The notes below the pieces were generated by a model. That model had not been told where the DNA came from and ran no database searches. It saw nothing but the letters and a program-made list of their open reading frames with translations. Shown one piece after another: positions 51,581 through 60,582 of a DNA stretch of 64,000 nucleotides. Location of the stretch: assembly GCA_965267475.1 (NCBI GenBank), contig OZ254079.1, positions 2,976,001-3,040,000 of the forward strand. Reading direction: 5' to 3'. A program made the translations under genes and the position numbers. This DNA is from JBCBKU01 sp965267475. GTDB lineage: Bacteria > Pseudomonadota > Alphaproteobacteria > Rhodobacterales > Rhodobacteraceae. Within the stretch, counting starts at the first letter, position 1. Each line of letters starts with the position of its first letter.

Positions 51581-52806
51581 GCGCCTTCCATGTCCCAGCC
51601 AAGCGCCTTGGCCACCGTGAAGATGTCCTTATCGCCGCGACCGCACATGTTCATGCAGATGATGTGATCGGTCGGCAAGTCCGGCGCGATTTTCATCACA
51701 TGGGCCAACGCGTGCGAAGGTTCCAGCGCCGGGATGATCCCTTCTTGCGCGCAGCACATTTGGAAGGCTTCAAGCGCCTCGACATCCGTGATGGCAACGT
51801 ATTGCGCGCGCCCGATCTCATGCAGCCAGGCATGTTCCGGACCAATCCCCGGATAGTCGAGCCCCGCCGAGATCGAGAATCCTTCCAGGATCTGGCCGTC
51901 TCCATCCTGCAAAAGATAGGTGCGGTTGCCGTGCAGAACGCCCGGGCGTCCGCCGGTCAGGGACGCACAATGTTCCATGTCGTCGTTGACCCCCTTGCCA
52001 CCTGCTTCGACACCGATGATGGCCACATCCTTGTCATCAAGGAAGGGGAAGAACAGGCCCATCGCATTGGACCCGCCACCGATGGCCGCAATGATCGTAT
52101 CGGGCAAGCGGCCCTCGGCCGCCATCATCTGTTCCTTGGCTTCCTTGCCGATGATCGCTTGGAAATCGCGAACCATCGCCGGATAAGGGTGCGGGCCCGC
52201 CACCGTTCCGATGCAGTAGAACGTGTCGCGCACATTGGTCACCCAATCGCGCAATGCGTCGTTCATCGCATCCTTCAATGTTCCTCGCCCAGAAGTCACC
52301 GGCACGACCTCGGCCCCCAGCAACTTCATCCGGAACACGTTCGGCGCCTGACGTTCGACGTCGTGGGCGCCCATGTAAACGATGCACTTCAAACCAAACT
52401 TGGCGCAGACGGTCGCCGTGGCCACACCGTGCTGCCCTGCTCCGGTTTCCGCGATGATCCGGGTCTTGCCCATGCGACGCGCCAGGATGATCTGACCCAA
52501 GACGTTGTTGATCTTGTGCGCGCCGGTATGGTTCAGCTCGTCCCGCTTCATATAGATCTTGGCGCCGCCCAGATGATCCGTCAGACGCTCAGCGAAGTAC
52601 AAAGGCGACGGACGGCCAACATAGTGCGTCCAGAGATGGTGCATCTCGCCCCAGAACGTCTGATCCGTCTTGGCCTTCTCGTATTCCGCCTCGAGATCAA
52701 GGATCAGCGGCATCAAAGTCTCGGATACGAACCGGCCACCGAAATCGCCAAAACGTCCGTTTTCATCCGGACCGGTCATGAAGGAATTGATCAGATCTTC
52801 GGGCAT
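51577..52806 (-). CDS. trpB: Tryptophan synthase beta chain
   Basis: 409 residues from ATG 52806. PLP-binding Lys lies in HTGAHKINNVLGQ; the glycine-rich phosphate loop is GGGSNAMG; ETGAGQHGVATA is the catalytic Glu region. It condenses indole and serine. It is preceded by trpF and a GNAT gene on the same strand, and trpA is elsewhere (42958). Confidence 0.97.
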   Translation of the reverse strand: MPEDLINSFMTGPDENGRFGDFGGRFVSETLMPLILDLEAEYEKAKTDQTFWGEMHHLWTHYVGRPSPLYFAERLTDHLGGAKIYMKRDELNHTGAHKINNVLGQIILARRMGKTRIIAETGAGQHGVATATVCAKFGLKCIVYMGAHDVERQAPNVFRMKLLGAEVVPVTSGRGTLKDAMNDALRDWVTNVRDTFYCIGTVAGPHPYPAMVRDFQAIIGKEAKEQMMAAEGRLPDTIIAAIGGGSNAMGLFFPFLDDKDVAIIGVEAGGKGVNDDMEHCASLTGGRPGVLHGNRTYLLQDGDGQILEGFSISAGLDYPGIGPEHAWLHEIGRAQYVAITDVEALEAFQMCCAQEGIIPALEPSHALAHVMKIAPDLPTDHIICMNMCGRGDKDIFTVAKALGWDMEGA

Positions 52807-52881
52807 GGTGCGCACTCCCATCGGCAACGTGGGTGATCTAGCGCTTGTGACGGGTTCGGTAAAGGCGCGAGGCAAACGGCA

Positions 52882-53328
52882 TCAAAGCCATTTCTTGTAG
52901 CCAACATGGGAAGGCTGATAGCCCAGCGCATCGTAGAAATCTCTTGCGCGGTCGCGTTCCGCAGTGGTGGTCAATTGCAGCAAACCGCAGCGGTGGGCAC
53001 GTGCCCGTCGCTCGAATTCGTTCATCAGTGACCGACCTATGCCCTGTCGGCGCATGTCGCTTGCGACGCGAACCGACTCAATTTGGCCGCGCCGCATGCC
53101 TCGGTGCGACAGCCCCGTCAGAACGCTGAACTGAAAGGTCGCAACGATCCGTCCGGCAAGTTCGCCGACAACGATCTGATTTTTCGCTTCGCTCTGCATT
53201 TGGGAAAATGCATCGTCATAGACTTGATCTTCAGCCGTTTCACGCGACGCGCCGAATGCATCGTCTCTGAGAAGCGCCAGGATGGCCGGAACGTCGGCAG
53301 CTTGGGCCTCACGCCATTCAAGCTGCAT
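52882..53328 (-). CDS. GNAT-family N-acetyltransferase
   Basis: 148 residues from ATG 53328, overlapping the trpF stop. The acetyl-CoA-binding motif A is IESVRVASDMRRQGIGRSLM; LQLTTTAERDRARDFYDALGY completes the fold. Substrate unknown. It is inserted between trpF and trpB, which are commonly adjacent in relatives. Confidence 0.85.
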   Translation of the reverse strand: MQLEWREAQAADVPAILALLRDDAFGASRETAEDQVYDDAFSQMQSEAKNQIVVGELAGRIVATFQFSVLTGLSHRGMRRGQIESVRVASDMRRQGIGRSLMNEFERRARAHRCGLLQLTTTAERDRARDFYDALGYQPSHVGYKKWL

Positions 53329-53962
53329 CGACGGCCGCCATGAAAGCACGGATCAAATCTGCGTCCTTTTTCCCCGGCGCGGTCTCGACGCCGGATGCCA
53401 GATCGATCTGATTGGCCCCGGTCAGCCGAATAGCCTCGGCCACATTCTCTGCGACCAGACCGCCCGCTAGCATCCAGGGTGTTTTCCACACCCTTCCCGC
53501 GATCAGCCGCCAGTCGAACGTCACACCGTTTCCACCGGGCAATGTGCCATCCTGAACGGGTTTTGCATCGACCAGGATCTGATCTGCGACACCCTCATAG
53601 GCTGCCAAAACCTCAAGATCTTCCGCCGTACCGACACCGACGGCCTTCATCACCGGAAGACCGAACCGGTCCTTGATTTCAGCAATACGTTCGGGCGTCT
53701 CGGCTCCGTGAAGTTGGATGATGTCGATGGGAACCTTGTCCAGGATCGCGCCAAGCTCATGGTCGTGGGCATCGACCGTCAAAGACACCTTGGCCACACC
53801 CACCGGCACATCCACCGCAAGCTCGCGCGCACGCTCGATATCGATATAGCGGGGCGATTTGGTGACGAAGTTGAAGCCGACATAGGCGGCACCCGCACCA
53901 ACGGACGCGGCCACATGTTCAGGCTCGCGGAGCCCGCAAATCTTCACACGTGTTTTGGGCAT
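53318..53962 (-). CDS. trpF: Phosphoribosylanthranilate isomerase
   Basis: 214-residue TIM barrel. N-terminal KICGLREPEHV holds the catalytic Cys; the general-acid Asp is in QILVDAKPVQDG; phosphate-binding GGLVAENVAEAI and ASGVETAPGKKD are present. It is nine bases downstream of lapA and overlaps the GNAT gene. Confidence 0.95.
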   Translation of the reverse strand: MPKTRVKICGLREPEHVAASVGAGAAYVGFNFVTKSPRYIDIERARELAVDVPVGVAKVSLTVDAHDHELGAILDKVPIDIIQLHGAETPERIAEIKDRFGLPVMKAVGVGTAEDLEVLAAYEGVADQILVDAKPVQDGTLPGGNGVTFDWRLIAGRVWKTPWMLAGGLVAENVAEAIRLTGANQIDLASGVETAPGKKDADLIRAFMAAVDAA

Positions 53963-53971
53963 GTGACGGAC

Positions 53972-54331
53972 CTAGCGCGCCGGCTTCGGTTCATCAAGCA
54001 AGGCCAGCACGGCATCGGCACTGTCCTGACCGGGACCTTTGAGGCGCGACACTTCCCGCTCCAACTTCTCCTTCGCGGCGCGTTCCGAAGACGCCGCCGC
54101 CCGGTGCTTGTATTCCCGCATCCATTCCCAGACGAAGCCGATCAAGATACCCGCCACGATGCTGAGGAAGATCACGAGAAACAGCGGAAGACTGACCGTA
54201 GGGGCGGTCCCGGCAAAGATCGAGAGTTCTTCCGGCAAAAGCGTAAGCGTAACGTCGCCACGGTTGGCCACTGCAATGATCATGAGAACGACGGCCAAGG
54301 CCGCCAGAAAGAGATACCGGATCAAACGCAT
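53972..54331 (-). CDS. lapA: LapA-family (DUF1049) membrane protein
   Basis: 119 residues with two membrane segments (about 4-22 and 45-68) and a cytosolic helical tail (AAASSERAAKEKLEREVSRLK). It fits the LapA/YciS family, which helps LPS assembly and LpxC turnover in E. coli. It sits between ihfB and trpF in the conserved alphaproteobacterial order. Confidence 0.85.
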   Translation of the reverse strand: MRLIRYLFLAALAVVLMIIAVANRGDVTLTLLPEELSIFAGTAPTVSLPLFLVIFLSIVAGILIGFVWEWMREYKHRAAASSERAAKEKLEREVSRLKGPGQDSADAVLALLDEPKPAR

Positions 54332-54342
54332 CAGCGTGACCT

Positions 54343-54624
54343 CTATTTACCGTTCAGACGCTCGCGCAGAAGTTTACCCGTCTTGAAGAAGGGTACGTAT
54401 TTCTCTTCGACCTGAACCGATTCACCCGTACGAGGGTTCCGTCCAATGCGGGCATCGCGCCGTTTGACGGAAAAGGCCCCAAATCCGCGAAGCTCGACCC
54501 GGTCACCCTGGGCCATGGCATTGATGATTTCTTCGAAGATCGTATTCACGATCCGTTCGACATCCCGCTGATAAAGGTGGGGGTTTTCATCCGCGATCTT
54601 CTGGATCAATTCGGATCGGATCAT
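54343..54624 (-). CDS. ihfB: Integration host factor beta subunit
   Basis: 93 residues from ATG 54624, preceded by GGGGAGG. HU/IHF fold: MIRSELIQKIADENPHLYQRDVERIV, GDRVELRGFGAFSVK and the DNA-arm RIGRNPRTGESV with the intercalating Pro. It bends DNA as an IHF heterodimer. It lies downstream of rpsA with an intervening terminator. Confidence 0.96.
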   Translation of the reverse strand: MIRSELIQKIADENPHLYQRDVERIVNTIFEEIINAMAQGDRVELRGFGAFSVKRRDARIGRNPRTGESVQVEEKYVPFFKTGKLLRERLNGK

Positions 54625-54938
54625 GCGTACCTCCCCAGGTCGTCTTGAGTGTCGGCCGCTGGGCAAAGGCAGCCGCAATCCGATGACTATAGGACTAAAT
54701 CGCCGGACGTGGAACATCGACATCGCGGCGTTCCACAGGAAATTTGTCCCTAAAGCGCTGATCTCGTGAAGAATTCGGGCCGCTTGCCTGTCTTTTCGGT
54801 CAGGTTGAGCCAACCGCAGTCAGCGCTAACGGCTTTTCCCGCCGAATGATTCGCACGGTCGAACGGCGGGACCGAAAAAAGAAGAGGGCCCGACCGGCTT
54901 CCACCGGACGGGCCCGTATACCGACAAAGGCGGACGCT
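54625..54938. other. Intergenic region, rpsA / ihfB
   Basis: 314 bp holding the rpsA terminator (54875-54915) and the ihfB promoter region. A TATAGT -10-like hexamer lies at 54686-54691 on the minus strand, but no clear -35 accompanies it. Confidence 0.5.
54875..54915 (-). terminator. Intrinsic terminator of rpsA
   Basis: On the minus strand a GGGCCCG/CGGGCCC stem extended by CCGG/CCGG inner pairs, followed by TCTTCTTTTTTCGG. Strong rho-independent terminator just downstream of the rpsA stop. Confidence 0.85.
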
Positions 54939-56615
54939 TTATTCGTCGTCTTTGTTCAGCGCGGCACCAAGGATATCGCCCAGCGATGCACCCGAGTCTG
55001 ACGAACCGTACTGTTCCACGGCTTCTTTCTCTTCCGCGATCTCGCGGGCCTTGATCGACAGGCCAAGGCGGCGGGTCTTCTGGTCCACATTGGTCACGCG
55101 GACATCGACCTTGTCGCCGACGCCGAAGCGCTCGGGGCGCTGTTCGGCCCGGTCGCGCGACAGATCCGAGCGACGGATGAAGGATTTGGCGCCTTCATAG
55201 GTCACTTCGATCCCGCCATCCTCGATCGCCGTCACTTCAACAGTGATGATCGAGCCGCGTTTCACGCCATCGGTTGCACCCGAGAAGCTGTCATCCATGG
55301 CTTTGATCGACAGCGAAATCCGCTCTTTCTCGACATCAACCTCGGTGACTACGGCATTGACCATGTCGCCCTTGCGGAAGTTCTGAATGGCGTCCTCGCC
55401 CCGCTGGTCCCAACTGATATCGCTGAGATGCACCATGCCGTCGATGTCGTTGTCGAGCCCGACAAACAACCCGAACTCGGTGATGTTCTTGACCTCGCCC
55501 TCGACCTGCGTGCCTTCGGGATTGGCTTCGGCGAAAACTTCCCACGGGTTGCGCATGGTTTGCTTCAGACCAAGCGAAACACGGCGCTTGGCGGTATCGA
55601 CCTCAAGCACCATGACTTCGACTTCCTGGCTGGTCGACACGATCTTGCCAGGGTGGACGTTCTTCTTCGTCCAGGACATCTCGGACACGTGTACCAGCCC
55701 TTCGACGCCAGCTTCCAGTTCAACGAACGCACCGTAATCGGTGATGTTCGTGACGCGGCCGGTATGCACCGATTCCAGCGGGAACTTGGCTTCGACCGAA
55801 TCCCACGGATCGTCCTGAAGCTGTTTCATACCCAGGCTGATACGGTGAGTTTCCTTGTTAATCTTGACGACCTGAACCTTGATCGTCTCGCCGATCGACA
55901 AGATCTCGGACGGGTGGTTGACGCGGCGCCAGGCCATGTCGGTCACGTGCAGAAGGCCATCGACACCGCCAAGATCCACAAAGGCCCCATATTCGGTGAT
56001 GTTCTTGACCACACCGTCGACGGCCTGACCCTCGGTCAGATTGCCGATCACTTCGGCGCGCTGTTCGGCGCGGCTTTCTTCCAGGATGGCGCGGCGCGAG
56101 ACAACGATGTTGCCGCGGCGGCGGTCCATTTTCAGAATCTGGAAGGGCTGCTTCATGCCCATCAGCGGGCCAGCGTCACGAACGGGGCGTACATCGACCT
56201 GCGACCCCGGAAGGAACGCGACAGCACCGCCCAGATCGACGGTGAAGCCGCCTTTGACCCGACCGAAGATCGCGCCTTCGACGCGGTTTTCGTCGGCATA
56301 GGCTTTTTCGAGTCGATCCCAAGCTTCTTCCCGACGGGCCTTGTCGCGGCTGATGACAGCCTCGCCACGCGCGTTTTCGACGCGATCAAGGAAGACCTCG
56401 ACCTCATCGCCCACCGCGATTTCAGGCGCTTCGCCAGGATTTGCGAATTCTTTAAGTTCGACGCGGCCTTCCATCTTGTAACCGACATCGATGATGGCTT
56501 GTCCCGCTTCGATCGCGATGACTTTGCCTTTGACGACCGAGCCCTCGTCGGGTGTATCGATCTCGAAGCTTTCTTGCAGGAGCGCTTCAAACTCATCCAT
56601 GGTTGCGTTTGCCAT
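54939..56615 (-). CDS. rpsA: 30S ribosomal protein S1
   Basis: 558 residues with six S1 RNA-binding repeats. Repeats three to six are easily seen (VDGVVKNITEYGAFVDLGG, HTGRVTNITDYGAFVELEA, VEGEVKNITEFGLFVGLDN, ITVEVTAIEDGGIEVTYEG), each containing the beta-barrel GAFV/GLFV strand. It delivers mRNA to the 30S subunit. It has its own promoter and a leader of about 150 bases. Length is normal. Confidence 0.97.
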   Translation of the reverse strand: MANATMDEFEALLQESFEIDTPDEGSVVKGKVIAIEAGQAIIDVGYKMEGRVELKEFANPGEAPEIAVGDEVEVFLDRVENARGEAVISRDKARREEAWDRLEKAYADENRVEGAIFGRVKGGFTVDLGGAVAFLPGSQVDVRPVRDAGPLMGMKQPFQILKMDRRRGNIVVSRRAILEESRAEQRAEVIGNLTEGQAVDGVVKNITEYGAFVDLGGVDGLLHVTDMAWRRVNHPSEILSIGETIKVQVVKINKETHRISLGMKQLQDDPWDSVEAKFPLESVHTGRVTNITDYGAFVELEAGVEGLVHVSEMSWTKKNVHPGKIVSTSQEVEVMVLEVDTAKRRVSLGLKQTMRNPWEVFAEANPEGTQVEGEVKNITEFGLFVGLDNDIDGMVHLSDISWDQRGEDAIQNFRKGDMVNAVVTEVDVEKERISLSIKAMDDSFSGATDGVKRGSIITVEVTAIEDGGIEVTYEGAKSFIRRSDLSRDRAEQRPERFGVGDKVDVRVTNVDQKTRRLGLSIKAREIAEEKEAVEQYGSSDSGASLGDILGAALNKDDE

Positions 56616-56778
56616 GTGGCGTTTCAGTCCTTTTCAATCGTTTGTCTGGCCGGGCGGTTGGGTCCGCCGGTCTTTCATGCGGTTGGACGGGTCAGGTGAT
56701 CGAAAAACAATCAGGGCCGGTAAAGACCGACCCTGCCCAAATTCCGATCACGGCTGTCACCGCCGTTTGGTGTGCGGG

Positions 56779-56807
56779 TCTATAGGCAAAGCAGGCGCGA
56801 CGCGCAA
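56779..56807 (-). promoter_or_regulatory. Promoter of rpsA
   Basis: Minus-strand TTGCGC (56802-56807), exactly 17 bases, TATAGA (56779-56784). It leaves an rpsA leader of about 155 bases, long enough for S1 autoregulation as known in E. coli. Confidence 0.65.
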
Positions 56808-56812
56808 GCCCC

Positions 56813-57355
56813 TCAGATCTCTTCACCCTTTTCAAGCAGGCTTTCGAGAAGCCGCCGCTGTTCTTGAATGCTGTCGCCCAATCCGAAAAAACCGGCGCCC
56901 CCCGAGTAGAGCGTTCCATAGGTCTTGGCGATGTTGACGGTTTGCCCGATGCCGGAAATCAAATCGTTCTGTTCAAGCGACGACAGTGGATGAACAAAGA
57001 CCGCCCAAAGCTGCCCCTGCCCGACCGCGTATCGCGCATCGAGCGCCGTGTCGAAATTTGCCTGAAGAACTCGCAAAAGTTCGCCAGGCTCGATCCCGTC
57101 CAGCGTTCGGATGGGCACCATGGCGCGCATTCTGTCCTGCGGCTCACTGAACACGATCAGCACGTCGGTGCCCTCGATCGAAAACTGCATCGCGCTGCGG
57201 CCAAACTGAACCTCCGGATCGAGCACTTGGATAATCGCTGCCATCCGCTCCAGCGTCATGGGCGGCTCGACCTCGGGCGAAAGCTGTGCGTCCTGAGAAT
57301 GGGCCGACGCCGCAAAAATGAAGATTAGGGCCGCCGCCCAGAACGCTCGGATCAT
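56813..57355 (-). CDS. YbjN-domain secreted protein
   Basis: 180 residues with a signal peptide (about 1-20, ending ASAHSQ). The YbjN-like sensory domain includes MERMAAIIQ-type helix (LERMAAIIQVLDPEVQF), LIVFSEPQDRMRAMVPIRT and a helix ANFDTALDARYAVGQGQLWAVFVHPL. Family function is uncertain; related proteins act in stress or type III chaperone-like roles. It lies between cmk and rpsA on the minus strand. Confidence 0.8.
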   Translation of the reverse strand: MIRAFWAAALIFIFAASAHSQDAQLSPEVEPPMTLERMAAIIQVLDPEVQFGRSAMQFSIEGTDVLIVFSEPQDRMRAMVPIRTLDGIEPGELLRVLQANFDTALDARYAVGQGQLWAVFVHPLSSLEQNDLISGIGQTVNIAKTYGTLYSGGAGFFGLGDSIQEQRRLLESLLEKGEEI

Positions 57356-57723
57356 GAAAGCCTCCTTCGTGATCCTGAAAGCCTAGTGGGTGGCCGGCGC
57401 TCCGGCCAGAAACGCTTTGGTGAACTGGGGTCTCAGTGAAACTCAAACCGGTCGCTGTACTTTTCGAGATACTCTGGCGGCAGCTTGGAAATCGCCGTCC
57501 CGAAGATCGCGTTCAGATGGATGCCCAGAGAAGTCCCCGTCATCATGCCCGGGACACCAGATCCTTCCCATGAGAAGAGCGCGGCGCATGAATTGCCAGA
57601 CCTGCATACGCTGCCGCTCGTGCTCGCCCCACAAATGGCCGCGTCGACGTGTACCCTCGAACGGTTGCTTCATGCATGATCGTTATTTTGGCAGGTCACT
57701 CTGCCGATTTCGAGGCCGTCGCG
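57356..57723. other. Intergenic region, cmk / ybjN-like gene
   Basis: 368 bp. Only candidate: a 37-codon minus-strand frame (57434 to about 57547) starting MMTGTSLGIHLNAIF and ending KYSDRFEFH. It has no good ribosome-binding site and I do not recognise it. The same frame stays open upstream with no ATG, so it may be a decayed gene end. Confidence 0.4.
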
Positions 57724-58332
57724 TCAGCCGCGTACAGACGCCACATGGGCGATGGCTTTGGCCACGGCCTCTTCAATCGACAATTCAGACGTATCAAGCC
57801 GGATCGCGTCATCCGCTTGGACAAGCGGGGATGCCGCCCGATCTCGGTCTCGGGCATCGCGTGCGACCAAATCGTTCAACACATCGTTCAGGTCGGCCGA
57901 AATGCCGCGCTCGATCAACTCGCGATACCGCCGGTCCGCCCTGATCTCGTCCGAAGCGGTGACATACATTTTGACCTGCGCATCCGGACAGATCACCGTG
58001 CCGATATCGCGACCGTCGATCACTGCCCCGCCTGCGCGACGCGCAAAGGCACGTTGAAAATCGATCAGGGCCGCCCGAACATCCGGGACTGCCGCCACTT
58101 TCGAAGCTGCCGCAGCCACGTCCGGGGTGCGTAGGCCCTCGGCGTCCAGATCCTCGGGAACCAGCGCATGCGCCGCGGTGACCGGATCCGTCCCGTCCAG
58201 CATGCGCCGGCCCACGGCACGGTACAAAAGGCCGCTGTCGAGATGCCCGAACCCAAAATGCGACGCCACGGCCCGGGCGATTGTGCCCTTCCCGGCCGCC
58301 GCGGGCCCGTCTATGGCGACAGTGAAGCTCAC
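57724..58332 (-). CDS. cmk: Cytidylate kinase
   Basis: 202 residues. P-loop IDGPAAAGKGTIARAVA; CMP-binding GLLYRAVGRRM; DGRDIGTVICPDAQVKMYVTAS. It phosphorylates CMP and dCMP. It lies four bases after aroA, in the conserved aroA-cmk-rpsA order. Confidence 0.95.
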   Translation of the reverse strand: MSFTVAIDGPAAAGKGTIARAVASHFGFGHLDSGLLYRAVGRRMLDGTDPVTAAHALVPEDLDAEGLRTPDVAAAASKVAAVPDVRAALIDFQRAFARRAGGAVIDGRDIGTVICPDAQVKMYVTASDEIRADRRYRELIERGISADLNDVLNDLVARDARDRDRAASPLVQADDAIRLDTSELSIEEAVAKAIAHVASVRG

Positions 58333-58336
58333 CTTG

Positions 58337-59689
58337 TCACCGGTTCACCCGTTGAAGCGACGCGCCAAGTTCAGTCATCAAATCCGTGAAGATCGGGAAA
58401 GACGTTGTGATCGGTCCCGCATCATCGATGGTGATACCTTTCCTGGACCCCATACCGAGACACAGGAATGACATAGCGATCCTGTGGTCCAGCCTAGCCT
58501 CGGCCCGCGATCCACCGATCACCCCATTGGCGCCCAGCCCGTGGACGATCATTTCGTCCGCGGCCTCATCCACCGAAACCCCGGCCGCCCGCAAACCAAC
58601 GGCCATCGCGTCGATCCGGTCGCTTTCTTTTACCCGAAGTTCCTTGACACCCAGCATCCGCGTCTTGCCCTCGGCAAAGGACGCAACGACCGACAGGATC
58701 GGGAACTCATCAATCATCGAAGCAGCCCTTTCGGGCGGCACATCGATCCCCTTCATGATGGGGGAAAATCTGGCACGCAAATCGGCGACCGGCTCGCCAC
58801 CGGTTTCCCGCTCGTTCTCAAAGGTCAAATCCGCGCCCATGTCCTTAAGCGTGGAAAAAAGACCGGCACGCGTGGGGTTCAGGCCGATATTTGGAACCAA
58901 AACGTCCGAGCCCTCGGTGATCAAAGCCGCACAGACCGGAAAGGCCGCCGAAGACGGATCGCGCGGCACCACGATCTCTTGCGGTTTCAATTCCGGCTGA
59001 CCGACAAGCGTGATCACGCGCCCGTCGGGCCCGGGCTCAACCCGGATGTCTGCGCCAAACCCCGCCAACATGCGCTCGGTATGGTCGCGCGTGGCTTCAG
59101 GCTCAACAACAACCGTCTCGCCCGGTGCATTCAACGCCGCCAGCAAGACGGCCGATTTGACCTGCGCCGACGGCACCGGCACGCGGTATTGCACGGCGAC
59201 CGGTGCCCTTGCACCGACGATTGTCATCGGAAGGCGCCCACCTTCGCGGCCGTGTGCCGCCGCCCCGAACAGCGCCAGCGGATCTGTTACCCGGCCCATC
59301 GGGCGCCCATTCAGGGACGCATCCCCGGTAAAAGTCGCGGTAATTGGCGACGTCGCCATGGCCCCCATGATCAGTCGAACACCGGTTCCGGAATTCCCGC
59401 AATCGATCACGTGGTCCGGCTCGGCAAACCCGCCCGTTCCTACCCCATGGACCGACCATTCGCCATCGCCATGGTCCGTGACCTCGGCCCCAAACGCCTC
59501 CATGGCCTTACCGGTGTCGAGCACGTCCTGACCTTCCAGCAGACCCGTGATCCGCGTCTCACCCACCGACAGCGCGCCAAGGATCAGCGACCGATGGCTG
59601 ATCGATTTGTCCCCCGGCACATCGGCCGTCCCCTTCAGCGCGCCTGAAGGCTTCGCGGTCATCGGCTGCGCGGGCCCGTGGCCTGACAT
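58337..59689 (-). CDS. aroA: 3-phosphoshikimate 1-carboxyvinyltransferase (EPSP synthase)
   Basis: 450 residues. GDKSISHRSLILGALSVGETRI (shikimate-phosphate site), DCGNSGTGVRLIMG and PSAQVKSAVLLA, DEFPILSV with the catalytic Asp, and DHRIAMSFLCLG are intact. The spacing and DKSISHR form resemble the alphaproteobacterial enzymes that include class II glyphosate-tolerant types (GNAGTxxR versus GNSGT). Step six of aromatic biosynthesis. Confidence 0.96.
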   Translation of the reverse strand: MSGHGPAQPMTAKPSGALKGTADVPGDKSISHRSLILGALSVGETRITGLLEGQDVLDTGKAMEAFGAEVTDHGDGEWSVHGVGTGGFAEPDHVIDCGNSGTGVRLIMGAMATSPITATFTGDASLNGRPMGRVTDPLALFGAAAHGREGGRLPMTIVGARAPVAVQYRVPVPSAQVKSAVLLAALNAPGETVVVEPEATRDHTERMLAGFGADIRVEPGPDGRVITLVGQPELKPQEIVVPRDPSSAAFPVCAALITEGSDVLVPNIGLNPTRAGLFSTLKDMGADLTFENERETGGEPVADLRARFSPIMKGIDVPPERAASMIDEFPILSVVASFAEGKTRMLGVKELRVKESDRIDAMAVGLRAAGVSVDEAADEMIVHGLGANGVIGGSRAEARLDHRIAMSFLCLGMGSRKGITIDDAGPITTSFPIFTDLMTELGASLQRVNR

Positions 59690-59768
59690 GATTGCGTTCC
59701 CTTCCCTGCCCGGGGCGGGTTTAGACCAAGGCAGAAGGGGCGTCCACGCCCCAATTTGCAGGTCTCAG

Positions 59769-60470
59769 TCAGGCCCGCCGGAAGGTGAGGTAATGGGGCA
59801 CGCGACCTTCGCGCAGCGCTTTCATTTCGTATCGGGTCGAGGTCCAGTCTTCCCAGGGCTCGCGCCAATCCGCCGCACGCCCGGCCAGCCAGGTGAAACC
59901 GGCTTTTGGCACCTCTTCGAGTGACTGGCGCACATAGTCTGGAATATCGGTCGCAACCCGCAACTCTGAACCAGGTGACATGGCCCGGTGCAGCGGTCCC
60001 AGGTGATCGGGGGTCACGAAACGACGCCGGTGATGGCGCGCCTTGGGCCAGGGATCGGGGTAGAGAAGAAAGGCCTTCTGGATACAACCAGCCGGCAGAA
60101 CATCCATCAGATCCCGCGCATCGCCCATATGCACGGCGATATTGTCCAGACCGGCCCTCCGGACCTTGCCCAGGCAGGACGCAACGCCATTGACGTAAAT
60201 CTCGACACCGATGATCGCGACATCCGGATGTTGGCTGGCCTGATGCACCAGATGCTCACCAGATCCGAAGCCTATCTCCAACCAAACCGGACGTCCCCCG
60301 AACCGCGCCCCGAGATCCAGCGGAGCCTTCTCCGGATTGACCTCTGACCCGATCGGGCCGGGCGACAAGCGACCAAGATCCTCGTCCAGATAGCGCCTTT
60401 GCGACGCCTTCAGCGCCTTGCCCTTCAATCGGCCATAAAAATTGCGCCGCTCACTACGATCTGCGCTCAT
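59769..60470 (-). CDS. trmB: tRNA (guanine-N7-)-methyltransferase
   Basis: 233 residues. SAM site WLEIGFGSGEHLVHQA, GVEIYVNGVASCLGK and the substrate motif LLYPDPWPKARHHRRRFV are diagnostic of TrmB. It methylates G46 of tRNA variable loops. It is the last gene of the corC-lnt-metK-trmB minus-strand run, separated from metK by 112 bp with two hairpins. Confidence 0.96.
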   Translation of the reverse strand: MSADRSERRNFYGRLKGKALKASQRRYLDEDLGRLSPGPIGSEVNPEKAPLDLGARFGGRPVWLEIGFGSGEHLVHQASQHPDVAIIGVEIYVNGVASCLGKVRRAGLDNIAVHMGDARDLMDVLPAGCIQKAFLLYPDPWPKARHHRRRFVTPDHLGPLHRAMSPGSELRVATDIPDYVRQSLEEVPKAGFTWLAGRAADWREPWEDWTSTRYEMKALREGRVPHYLTFRRA

Positions 60471-60480
60471 GATCCTTCAT

Positions 60481-60562
60481 CTTGGCCCAAATACTCCCGC
60501 CGGCGGCACCGCGCCGGGCAATGCCCGGCGCCGAAAGAAATGGCGTCGCGCCGAAGGCGCGT
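60481..60562 (-). repeat. REP-like hairpins between metK and trmB
   Basis: Two strong inverted repeats: CGCGCC/GGCGCG (60547-60561) followed on the minus strand by CCATTTCTTTC, and GCGCCGGGC/GCCCGGCGC (60511-60531). They sit next to the phrase TCTTGGCCCAAATACTCC, which I recall as a common gene-end element in Rhodobacteraceae. The first may act as a metK terminator. Confidence 0.5.
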
Positions 60563-60582
60563 CATTGTGGCAGCGTCTCCGA

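Noticed and set aside
57443..57673. 76-codon minus-strand frame between cmk and the ybjN-like gene
   Set aside because: Arg/Trp/His-rich reading without a ribosome-binding site; a different frame of the same DNA looks more protein-like.
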